Under the pieces are notes generated by a model. The model was not told the DNA's origin and searched no databases. It saw only the letters and a program-made list of their open reading frames with translations. This document shows, one piece after another, positions 1 through 6,520 of a stretch of DNA of 12,552 nucleotides. The stretch's first letter is position 1. Every line of letters starts with the position of its first letter. The stretch comes from Methanomicrobiales archaeon (GTDB taxonomy: Archaea; Halobacteriota; Methanomicrobia; Methanomicrobiales; Methanospirillaceae): assembly GCA_012798365.1 (NCBI GenBank), contig JAAZNH010000115.1, positions 1-12,552 on the forward strand, in the 5' to 3' direction. The position numbers were made by a program, and so were the translations under genes.

Positions 1-237
1 CGGACCGAGGGGATCATTGTTGCCCCTGAGACCTCCCATGCAGTGAAATGCGCAATCGACGAAGCGCTCGCGTGCAAAAAGACCGGCGAGGACAAAACCA
101 TCCTCTTCAACTGCTCCGGCCACGGCAACTTCGACATGTCGGCCTACGATGCCTTCTATGGCGGCAAGCTGGTGGACTACGAATACCCGGACGAGCTGAT
201 CCGGGAAGCCATCGGCCATATCCCCAAGATACAATAA
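1..237 (+). CDS. trpB2: Tryptophan synthase beta chain, TrpB2 type (3' end only)
   Basis: The open frame runs in from the left edge and ends at TAA 235-237, giving the last 78 residues. TrpB is the PLP enzyme that condenses indole with serine to make tryptophan. The fragment shows the C-terminal signature of the fold: EGIIVAPETSHAVKCAIDEA (helix near the PLP phosphate site), then LFNCSGHGNFDMSAYD. The SGHG-FD motif fits the TrpB2 (stand-alone, archaeal) subfamily better than TrpB1. The PLP lysine and the rest of the enzyme lie outside the window, so subfamily and activity cannot be fully judged. The NAD kinase-like gene starts 23 nt downstream on the same strand, so cotranscription is likely. 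Confidence 0.88.
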   Translation, partial: RTEGIIVAPETSHAVKCAIDEALACKKTGEDKTILFNCSGHGNFDMSAYDAFYGGKLVDYEYPDELIREAIGHIPKIQ

Positions 238-260
238 TCACCTCCATCCATCTCTTTTTC

Positions 261-1358
261 ATGAAACGGATCGGTCTCATCGTCAACCCGGTTGCCGGGA
301 TGGGCGGGTCTGTGGGCCTCAAAGGCACTGACGGGAATGTTGAGGAGGCACGCCGCCGCGGTGCCGTCCCGCACGCTGGTGATCGGGCAAAGGCAGCGCT
401 TGAACAGCTCGCAAAGATTAAGGACCTGATTTTTTTTACCTGTTCCGGGGCAATGGGTGAGGACGTTCTCAGCAAATCCGGAATCAAAGGATTCGAAGTA
501 GTTTATCATGTAACCGGGGAAAGCAGCAGCGCGGATACCAAAGAAGCCGTGGGCATGTTCCTAAAGACCGGTGTAGATCTGGTCCTCTTCTGCGGGGGTG
601 ACGGGACGGCAAGGGACGTCTTCGATGTCATCGGGCGCGAGACGCCACTCATGGGAATTCCCGCCGGTGTCAAGATGTACTCCGCGGTCTTTGCTGTTGA
701 TCCTGCCAGTGTCGGAGATCTCGTGCAGGCATTCACCCGGGGACACTTCCGGGACGCAGAGGTGATGGATGTTGATGAGGAGGCATATCGCCGGGGCGAG
801 CTCAGGACGCACCTCTATGGCATTGCCCGGACGCCAGCACTTGCCGGTAAGATCCAGGCTGCCAAGGAGATATATGAAGAGGCGGACGAGGAGCGGGCAA
901 AGGCCGCCATCGCCCAGTTCATCGATGAAATTCTCCTGCCGGATGTGCTCTATATCATCGGGGCAGGAACCACCACCGAGGCCCTGACCCGCCGCATCGG
1001 GATCAAAAAGACGCTGCTTGGTGTGGATGCGATCCGGAACCGCCGGATGGTTGCTGCCGATTGTGACGAGAGGACGCTCCTTTCCCTCGCGGACAAGTAC
1101 AAGGAGACCCGGATCATTCTCAGCCTTATCGGCGCCCAGGGGTTCATTCTCGGGCGGGGAAACCAGCAGATGAGTGCCGATCTTGTACGGAAAGTCGGCA
1201 TAAAGAACATCATCGTGATCGCAACCCCCCACAAACTCGCGGAACTGCCGTTCCTGTATGTTGATTCCGGTGACCCGGATCTTGACCGGGAGTTCGGGGA
1301 CTCAATCCAGGTTATATCCGGATACCGGATTGCCCAGCGCAAGAAGATCCGGCACTAG
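261..1358 (+). CDS. ATP-NAD kinase family protein (COG3199 type)
   Basis: This 365-residue cytoplasmic protein starts at ATG 261, because MKRIGLIVNPVAGMGG is the conserved N-terminus of the family; the frame is open further upstream but overlaps trpB. The family phosphorylates NAD to NADP using ATP or polyphosphate. Visible motifs are NPVAGMGGSVGLKGTDG (residues 9-25), the nucleotide-binding GGDGTARDV (112-120), GIPAGVKMYSAVFA (132-145), and a C-terminal half with IIGAGTTTEAL and SLIGAQGFILGRGNQQ, as in COG3199 proteins. Length is normal. No Shine-Dalgarno sequence is evident in the pyrimidine-rich 23 nt before the start, consistent with translation coupled to trpB2. The gene ends in TAG, evidence that TAG is an ordinary stop here. 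Some COG3199/AcoX-like relatives have uncertain substrates, so NAD kinase activity is inferred from family. Confidence 0.85.
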   Translation: MKRIGLIVNPVAGMGGSVGLKGTDGNVEEARRRGAVPHAGDRAKAALEQLAKIKDLIFFTCSGAMGEDVLSKSGIKGFEVVYHVTGESSSADTKEAVGMFLKTGVDLVLFCGGDGTARDVFDVIGRETPLMGIPAGVKMYSAVFAVDPASVGDLVQAFTRGHFRDAEVMDVDEEAYRRGELRTHLYGIARTPALAGKIQAAKEIYEEADEERAKAAIAQFIDEILLPDVLYIIGAGTTTEALTRRIGIKKTLLGVDAIRNRRMVAADCDERTLLSLADKYKETRIILSLIGAQGFILGRGNQQMSADLVRKVGIKNIIVIATPHKLAELPFLYVDSGDPDLDREFGDSIQVISGYRIAQRKKIRH

Positions 1359-1360
1359 AT

Positions 1361-1374
1361 AAAAAAACAAAAAA
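1361..1374 (-). terminator. U-rich terminator after the acs-OFA unit
   Basis: On the minus strand, just after the TGA stop of the OFA transporter gene (1382-1384), the sequence reads TTTTTTGTTTTTTT (complement of 1361-1374). Archaeal RNA polymerase commonly stops at such U-tracts without a hairpin. It lies in the 23-nt gap between two convergent genes. No matching U-tract for the plus-strand NAD kinase-like gene is seen there. Confidence 0.6.
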
Positions 1375-1381
1375 GAGATTT

Positions 1382-2647
1382 TCAGGCCTTGACCGGTGCC
1401 TGCGGGGGTTTGAGCAGGACATACGCGATGATCAGGCCGATGACGGCAAGGACGAGCACGATCGGGAAGACCCCGAGATACGATCCGGTCGAAGTCTTGA
1501 TGAACCCGGCGAGCTGAGGCCCGGCAATTGCACCGGCCCCATAAGCGAGGAAGACCACACCATAACATCGCGGATAGTCAGTTGTCCCGAAGTACGCACC
1601 GGTGCTCGCCGGGGCGATGGCAAGCCATCCGCCCAGGCAGCCCCAGAGCAGGGCGAATCCTACGATATAGGTCAGCTGGCCCGGCACCTGCCACAGGAGC
1701 AGGGAGCCGGCGGCTATCAGCACGAACGAGATCATTGCTGCATTTCGCGGGGTGAGCATGTCGGTGATAGTCCCAAAGACCGGCCGGCCAAACCCGTTGA
1801 AGACAGCAAAGACCCCGACCAGCATGACCGCGAGGCCGGCTTCAACCCCGAGATCCGTGCCAATAGGTTTTGCAATCGAGATCGCCATCAGGCCGGCCAG
1901 GCAGCCGATGAAGTAGCAGAGCCACAACCCGATGAACGAGGATGATTTGACCATCTGGTCCCTCCGGAACTCGCAGGTGCCGGCCGATCCACCGGACGCA
2001 CAGGGGGCTGTCCAGCCGCGGGGCGTCCAGCCGGCGCTGGGGAACCGGAGCGGCAGGGCTAAGAGGATGGTCAGGATCACGAATGCCACACCGAAGATCC
2101 GGAAGGTTGTCATGATCCCGTAGCTGCCAATCAGCCAGTTTGCGATATTGGCGGTGAAGAACGCCGAGAAGCCAAAGCCAAGGACGGTCAGCCCCACGGC
2201 AAGCCCCCGCCGGTCCGGGAACCACCGAGCCGAGACCGCGACGGGCACACCGTACGCTATCCCGACACCGATACCTCCGATGATCCCGTACACGACATAC
2301 AGCATCGGGACTGACGTGGCAAAGGAGGCAAGGAGCCAGCCGAGACCGGTCAGGACGCCGCCGACAATGGTCATCGTCCGGGGACCATAGTGTTCGATAT
2401 ACTTACCGGCAAATGGCATTGTTATTGCAAAGAATGCCAGGAAGACGGAGAATGGCAGAAGGACATCACTGGCCGTAACCGTCTGTCCCAGCCCTTTGGT
2501 AAAATACTCCGTGAGTGGTGCAACGAACACACTCCACGAGTAGATCGTCCCAAGGCACAGGTTGATGACAAGACCCAGGGTGACCAGCACCCACCGCCCC
2601 TCCTCCGGTTCCATTCCCATGATCATTTCCGTTGAACTATCACTCAT
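1382..2647 (-). CDS. OFA-family MFS transporter (oxalate/formate antiporter-like), probable acetate or monocarboxylate carrier
   Basis: The start is set at ATG 2647 (421 residues) because a strong GAGGAGG ribosome site (2658-2664) lies 10 nt upstream; the GTG at 2656 is only 1 nt from that site. The protein is a 12-TM major facilitator with the OFA signature near the N-terminus: RWVLVTLGLVINLCLGTIYS then WSVFVAPLTEYF. Further motifs are GKYIEHYGPRTMTIVGG after TM2 and FNGFGRPVFGTITDMLTPR in the second half, with a hydrophilic central loop (WTPRGWTAPCASGGS...FRRDQM) between TM6 and TM7. OFA carriers move oxalate, formate or other small carboxylates. Since the gene follows acs by 60 nt on the same strand, acetate or a similar short acid is the likely substrate; this is inferred from context. 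Confidence 0.85.
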   Translation of the reverse strand: MSDSSTEMIMGMEPEEGRWVLVTLGLVINLCLGTIYSWSVFVAPLTEYFTKGLGQTVTASDVLLPFSVFLAFFAITMPFAGKYIEHYGPRTMTIVGGVLTGLGWLLASFATSVPMLYVVYGIIGGIGVGIAYGVPVAVSARWFPDRRGLAVGLTVLGFGFSAFFTANIANWLIGSYGIMTTFRIFGVAFVILTILLALPLRFPSAGWTPRGWTAPCASGGSAGTCEFRRDQMVKSSSFIGLWLCYFIGCLAGLMAISIAKPIGTDLGVEAGLAVMLVGVFAVFNGFGRPVFGTITDMLTPRNAAMISFVLIAAGSLLLWQVPGQLTYIVGFALLWGCLGGWLAIAPASTGAYFGTTDYPRCYGVVFLAYGAGAIAGPQLAGFIKTSTGSYLGVFPIVLVLAVIGLIIAYVLLKPPQAPVKA

Positions 2648-2657
2648 ACCTTTCACG

Positions 2658-2664
2658 CCTCCTC
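2658..2664 (-). promoter_or_regulatory. Strong Shine-Dalgarno that sets the OFA transporter start
   Basis: The minus strand carries GAGGAGG here, a strong match to the archaeal anti-Shine-Dalgarno. It is 10 nt from ATG 2647 and only 1 nt from the upstream GTG 2656, so the ATG is the better start. Confidence 0.65.
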
Positions 2665-2707
2665 AGACCTGTGCTTGCACACTATGTGATGATAAAAATT
2701 TGGGAAA

Positions 2708-4600
2708 TTATTCCTCCAGCGTTGAGATGTCGCCCGGGTCAATCCCCATCTCTTTTGCTTTCAGGACCCGGCGCATGATCTTGCCGCTGCGGGTCTTCGG
2801 GAGCTTCTCGACAAATTCGATCTCCGATGGCATGGCAATCGGTCCGAGCGTTGCCCGGACATGGTGCAGGAGGTCCTGCTTGAGCTTGTCGCTTGGCTGG
2901 TTGCCGACCCGCAGGATCACAAATGCCTTGATGGTGTTCCCCTTTACGGTGTCCGGCTTGCCAATGACTGCCGCCTCGGCAACCGCGTGGTGGGATACCA
3001 GGGCGCTCTCGACCTCGGCCGTCCCGATGTTGTGGCCGGCAACGATGATGATATCATCTGCCCGGCCCAGGATCATGATGTAGCCGTCCTTACCTTTGAC
3101 GGCCAGGTCGCCCACAGCATACATCCCGTTGATCGTGTACCAGTACTTGCGGTACCGCTCATCGTCCTTGTAGACCGTGCGCATCATGGACGGCCACGGC
3201 GATTTCACCACCAGCAGCCCGCCGGTGCCGGGCTTGACCGAGTTGCCGTCTTTGTCCACGACATCTGCCTCGACTCCCGGGATGGGCTTTCCGGCAAAGC
3301 CGGGCCGCATGGGTTCGCCAATCATGGTCGTGATCATGTGCATACCGGTCTCGGTCTGCCACCAGGTATCGAGGATGGGCGTCCGGGATTTCCCGATGAC
3401 CCGGTAATACCATTCAAATGCCTCCGGGTTGAGCGGTTCCCCAACCGACCCGATGATTCGCAGGGATTTCAGGTTGTACTTGTTGGGCCAGGATTCGCCC
3501 ATCTTCATGAACATCCGGATTGCAGTCGGGGCTGTGTAGAAGATCGTGATCTTCTGCTCCTCGATCAGGCTCCAGAAGCTGCCGGCATCCGGGTAGTCCG
3601 GGGTCAGCTCGGAGATGAAGACCGTTGCACCCACCGCAAGCGGGCCGTACACGATGTAGCTGTGGCCGGTGATCCAGCCCGGGTCAGCAGTACACCAGTA
3701 CGTGTCGTTATCCTTGATGTCGAAAATGTACTTGCTGGTATAGTAGGTGCCGACCATGTAGCCGCCGCAGGTGTGGACAATTCCCTTGGGTTTGCCGGTT
3801 GAACCGCTCGTGTAGAGGATGAAGAACGGGTCTTCAGCATCCATGACCTCGGCCGGGCATTCATCCGAAAGCCCTTCCATCATCTCGTAGAAGTCCAGTT
3901 CCTTCTCGTGGAGATCGACCATGGGTTCCCGGCGCCGGAGCACAACCACGTGTTCAACACTGGGTGCATTGACGATAGCATCGTCCACAATGCCCTTGAG
4001 CTGGATTGCCTTGCCACGGCGGATCGTGATATCTGCCGTTATGACCACTTTTGCACCGGCGTCCTGGATCCTCATGTTGAGTGCAGCAGCCCCAAAACCG
4101 CCAAAGACAACGCTATGAACTGCCCCGATACGGGCGCAGGCAAGCATGGCAATGATCTGCTCGGGAACAAGCGGCATGTAGATGCAGACGCAGTCGCCTT
4201 TCTTCACGCCGATCTTCTTGAGCCCGTTGGCAAATTTTGCAACCTGGTTTAAGAGCTTCTGGTAGGTAAAGATCCGCTCCCGGCCTTCCTCGCCACGCCA
4301 GATGAGGGCTACATTGTTGCGCCGGCTGTCGTTCACATGCCGGTCAAGACAGTTGGCAGTGATGTTCAGTTTGGCATTGACAAACCACCGGACATAGGGA
4401 TAATTCCATTCTTTGACCTTGTCCCAGGATTTGATCCAGTCCAGCTCCTTTGCCATCTTCTCCCAGAATCCATCGGGATCTTTCTGGAAATCACTGTAGG
4501 CTTTCTGGTAGTCTCCCATCCATGCATTTTTCCTGTACTGTGGGTCGGGTGTATACGTTTTCACATCCTCGACAAGCTTAACATTGAAATCTTCCGTCAT
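2708..4600 (-). CDS. acs: Acetyl-CoA synthetase (AMP-forming)
   Basis: This 630-residue cytoplasmic enzyme makes acetyl-CoA from acetate, ATP and CoA through acetyl-AMP. It is near full family length. Visible are the N-terminal ACS domain (YQKAYSDFQKDPDGFWEKMA), the P-loop YTSGSTGKPKG (263-273), GWITGHSYIVYGPL (309-322), GSVGEPLNPEAFEW (384-397), DTWWQTETG with the Trp that closes the acetate pocket (411-419), the hinge and CoA region GRADDIIIVAGHNIGTAEVE (512-531), and the C-terminal PKTRSGKIMRR, whose Lys607 is the catalytic, acetylation-regulated lysine. The pocket Trp favours acetate over longer acids. The start ATG 4600 has AGGTGG 3 nt upstream and a TATA box at 4640-4647. The gene is followed by the OFA carrier (60-nt gap), so the pair reads as an acetate assimilation operon. 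Confidence 0.95.
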   Translation of the reverse strand: MTEDFNVKLVEDVKTYTPDPQYRKNAWMGDYQKAYSDFQKDPDGFWEKMAKELDWIKSWDKVKEWNYPYVRWFVNAKLNITANCLDRHVNDSRRNNVALIWRGEEGRERIFTYQKLLNQVAKFANGLKKIGVKKGDCVCIYMPLVPEQIIAMLACARIGAVHSVVFGGFGAAALNMRIQDAGAKVVITADITIRRGKAIQLKGIVDDAIVNAPSVEHVVVLRRREPMVDLHEKELDFYEMMEGLSDECPAEVMDAEDPFFILYTSGSTGKPKGIVHTCGGYMVGTYYTSKYIFDIKDNDTYWCTADPGWITGHSYIVYGPLAVGATVFISELTPDYPDAGSFWSLIEEQKITIFYTAPTAIRMFMKMGESWPNKYNLKSLRIIGSVGEPLNPEAFEWYYRVIGKSRTPILDTWWQTETGMHMITTMIGEPMRPGFAGKPIPGVEADVVDKDGNSVKPGTGGLLVVKSPWPSMMRTVYKDDERYRKYWYTINGMYAVGDLAVKGKDGYIMILGRADDIIIVAGHNIGTAEVESALVSHHAVAEAAVIGKPDTVKGNTIKAFVILRVGNQPSDKLKQDLLHHVRATLGPIAMPSEIEFVEKLPKTRSGKIMRRVLKAKEMGIDPGDISTLEE

Positions 4601-4729
4601 GGCCCACCTATTCTACATTATTAATCATGCTTAACATACTATATAAAACTTTGTCGAAATTTGGTTCGACTATTGCTAAATTCGTGTAGAATCGTGTAGA
4701 ATCGTGACCAATTTTTTCGTGGCGTCGAA
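4601..4729 (-). promoter_or_regulatory. acs promoter and candidate operator region
   Basis: On the minus strand a TATA box (TTTATATA, 4647-4640) lies about 40 nt upstream of the acs ATG, predicting a transcript start near 4615-4620. AGGTGG (4609-4604) is the ribosome site. Directly upstream of the TATA box is a perfect 6+6 inverted repeat, GTCGAA (4653-4658) and TTCGAC (4665-4670), 6-nt spacer. Further upstream are two exact tandem copies of TCGTGTAGAA (4682-4691, 4692-4701) plus a partial third copy. The motif TTCTACA (4611-4617), an inverted copy of the repeat core TGTAGAA, lies at the predicted transcript start. The promoter elements are visible; regulator binding is inferred. Confidence 0.6.
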
Positions 4730-4742
4730 CAATCATATATAA
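4724..4742 (+). promoter_or_regulatory. Promoter of the ADP-ribosylglycohydrolase gene
   Basis: ATATATAA (4735-4742) is a good archaeal TATA box, predicting a transcript start near 4765 and a leader of about 65 nt. GTCGAAC (4724-4730) lies immediately upstream and matches the half-site beside the acs TATA box, suggesting a shared regulator for the two divergent genes. Confidence 0.5.
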
Positions 4743-4769
4743 CGACATAGATTAAACGCGCAGAATCTG

Positions 4770-4820
4770 AAAAAACCGGATCCTGAAGAATATAAGAAGA
4801 GTTATCTATCCGGGTTTTTT
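4770..4820 (+). promoter_or_regulatory. 5' leader hairpin before the ADP-ribosylglycohydrolase gene
   Basis: AAAAAACCGGAT (4770-4781) can pair with ATCCGGGTTTTTT (4808-4820), a 12-bp stem with one bulged G and a 26-nt loop. It begins about 5 nt after the predicted transcript start and ends 9 nt before the GTG, with its U6 run at the 3' side. It could act as an attenuator or translation-control element; the pairing is visible, the function is not. Confidence 0.35.
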
Positions 4821-4829
4821 AATATACCA

Positions 4830-5747
4830 GTGATGCTCAGCAAATTCAAGGGCTGTCTTCTGGGTGCCGCAATCGGGGATGCGCTGGGTATGCCCCACGA
4901 GAGCGGTGCTCCCAATATCAAGAAGATGAAATACGGGTACCGGCGGGCATACAAAGGCCACCCGAATGAGACCCTGGCCCCCGGGCAATATACCGATGAT
5001 ACCCAGCTCATGCTCCTTTCCGGCACCCTTCTTGCCGACGGAAAGTTCACCGAGGACCGGTATGCCACTGCGCTCAGGGAACTCTTTGACCGCGATGCCC
5101 TGCGGTTCCCGGATGCCTCCATCTCAGCCTTCTGTGAACAGTCCCACAAGGAGAATACCCAAAAAAAAGGGGTGAAATCCACAACAGCCGGCTGCCTTCC
5201 GGCCGCAATTCCCTTTGCCCTTGCATTTCCCGAGATGAGCGAAGCCTGCGAACGGGCCGTGCGGGCATGCAATGTCACCCATACCCACCCGGCCGCCCAT
5301 GCTGCGGTCTCCACTCTTGTCACTCTCCTGCATCACACCCTCCATGAAACCCCCGACCCGGTCCGGCGGGCCCTTGTCAAAGCCCAGGCCGAGGATGAAG
5401 TACTGGGCGGCAAGATCCACAAGGCCCTGACCCTGGAACAGGAAGGTATCGAGACGGAAACCGCCCTCCTGAAGATCGGCCATGATGTGACCGTCTTCCA
5501 GACCCTCCCCATCGCCTTCTTCCTCATAAGCAGGTACAACCACCCGGCCGATCTCCTCACGGTTTCCGCCAACACCGGGGGAAATTCCGATACCATCGCC
5601 CTGATCTGCGGGGCATACCTGGGTGCGGCAAAAGGAGTGAACGCACTCCCGGACGATTTGCTGGCTGATCTGGAAGACCGGCAGCGGATCGAACTGCTGG
5701 GCCAGCGTCTTCATTCGATCTGTTCGCGCCGGATGGAAAGTACCTGA
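4830..5747 (+). CDS. ADP-ribosylglycohydrolase family protein (DraG/ARH)
   Basis: This 304-305 residue, probably cytoplasmic enzyme removes ADP-ribose from proteins or related ADP-ribosyl adducts using two Mg ions. Motifs in order: FKGCLLGAAIGDALGMPHE (residues 6-24), the metal-binding YTDDTQLML (54-62), STTAGCLPAAIPFAL, NVTHTHPAAHAA (148-159), and ANTGGNSDTIALICGAYLGA (247-266). The last is the second metal site; the first Asp of the more common GGDxD is Asn here (GGNSD), a variant also found in the wider family. Translation may start at GTG 4830 or ATG 4833; neither has a clear Shine-Dalgarno. It is divergent from acs with shared promoter motifs, so a link to reversible ADP-ribosylation of metabolic enzymes is possible but unproven. 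No ADP-ribosyltransferase is nearby. Confidence 0.9.
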   Translation: MMLSKFKGCLLGAAIGDALGMPHESGAPNIKKMKYGYRRAYKGHPNETLAPGQYTDDTQLMLLSGTLLADGKFTEDRYATALRELFDRDALRFPDASISAFCEQSHKENTQKKGVKSTTAGCLPAAIPFALAFPEMSEACERAVRACNVTHTHPAAHAAVSTLVTLLHHTLHETPDPVRRALVKAQAEDEVLGGKIHKALTLEQEGIETETALLKIGHDVTVFQTLPIAFFLISRYNHPADLLTVSANTGGNSDTIALICGAYLGAAKGVNALPDDLLADLEDRQRIELLGQRLHSICSRRMEST

Positions 5748-5774
5748 AGGCTGTTAACGGGCAAGCCTTCGGGT

Positions 5775-5804
5775 AAGGAACGGATTCGGGCTATTCCTTT
5801 TTTT
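5775..5804 (+). terminator. Hairpin plus U-tract terminator after the ADP-ribosylglycohydrolase gene
   Basis: AAGGAA (5775-5780) pairs with TTCCTT (5794-5799), followed by a T-run to 5804. A second small inverted repeat, AAGGCT (5747-5752) with AGCCTT (5764-5769), precedes it, starting in the stop codon. The T-run touches the stop codon of convergent msrB. Confidence 0.5.
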
Positions 5805-6202
5805 CATGGGGACCGTTTCACCAGCATCAGCGCTGCCGAATTCATGCAGTATCGCATACCTGTGGGCCGGGGGCCGTCGGGAAAGACATGGCCGAGATGG
5901 GCACCGCAGCGGGAACACACGACCTCGGTCCTGATCATCCCGTGGCTGCGGTCCTGGCTGGTCCGGACATTCCCGGGAGCAACGGGCGATGAGAAGCTGG
6001 GCCAGCCGGTCCCGGAATCGAACTTCGCTTTCGAATCGAACAGGTCTGTCCCGCAGCAGGCGCAGGTGTATATCCCGTCCATGTGGCAGTCATGATATTT
6101 CCCCGTGAAGGCCGGTTCCGTTGCCTGCAGCCGTGCAATCTCAAACGTGTCTTTCCGGAGGATAACTTTCCATTCCGCGTCTGTCCTGCTGATCGGGTCC
6201 AT
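5804..6202 (-). CDS. msrB: Peptide-methionine (R)-S-oxide reductase MsrB
   Basis: This cytoplasmic repair enzyme reduces methionine-R-sulfoxide in oxidised proteins. With ATG 6202 as start it has 132 residues, a normal MsrB length. The whole domain is visible: TEPAFTGKYHD (28-38), zinc Cys pairs C47/C50 (YTCACCG) and C96/C99 (VCSRCG), FDSGTGWPSF (61-70), GAHLGHVFPDGPRPTG (100-115), and RYCMNSAAL with catalytic C119. The resolving Cys of CGWPSF enzymes is Thr65, so recycling must use another thiol. The frame stays open upstream to 6724, but those 174 codons look unlike a protein and overlap the next gene's start. GTG 6262, behind a TTTTATC element, is a less likely alternative start. The gene is convergent with the ADP-ribosylglycohydrolase gene. 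Confidence 0.92.
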   Translation of the reverse strand: MDPISRTDAEWKVILRKDTFEIARLQATEPAFTGKYHDCHMDGIYTCACCGTDLFDSKAKFDSGTGWPSFSSPVAPGNVRTSQDRSHGMIRTEVVCSRCGAHLGHVFPDGPRPTGMRYCMNSAALMLVKRSP

Positions 6203-6520
6203 CAGTTCGACCTTGCCGGACGCCACTGAGAATATCGGGATCTTTGCCTGCGTAAAAATCACCTGAATAGTCCACGTGCACGGAAGGGGATAAAAGCTCG
6301 CATCAGAGCATTGTCTGGCGAAGTGCCGGCAGTAGTGGTAGAACGAGAAAATTCCCGGGGCAGGGAACATCCGGAACGAAGCCGGTCCGGTTTCCCTTGA
6401 GCGGAGTGAAACCTGTACCTTCATGTGCCGTGCAGGATAATGTACGGAATGTAACGAACCGGCCGGGATCTTCGTGCATACATCCCGGCCCGCCACACCT
6501 GACCCCCCCTGACGAAGAAT
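6203..6520. other. Intergenic gap without a recognised gene
   Basis: These 318 nt separate the divergent msrB and MFS genes. The minus strand is open but shows no recognisable domain and an odd composition rich in His, Arg and Cys. A TTTTATC element near 6288-6296 (minus) could be the msrB TATA box. No convincing TATA box or ribosome site for the plus-strand MFS gene is seen, and no RNA gene. Confidence 0.5.

Noticed and set aside
48..260. Longer NAD kinase-like protein starting inside trpB
   Set aside because: The upstream frame lies out of frame over conserved TrpB codons, and the family N-terminus begins exactly at ATG 261.
561..1232. Minus-strand ORF opposite the NAD kinase-like gene (223 codons)
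   Set aside because: The plus strand carries clear family motifs through this stretch; the minus frame has none.
2861..3802. Long plus-strand ORF opposite acs (313 codons)
   Set aside because: It is a shadow of the highly conserved acs gene, with no domain of its own; typical of GC-rich DNA.
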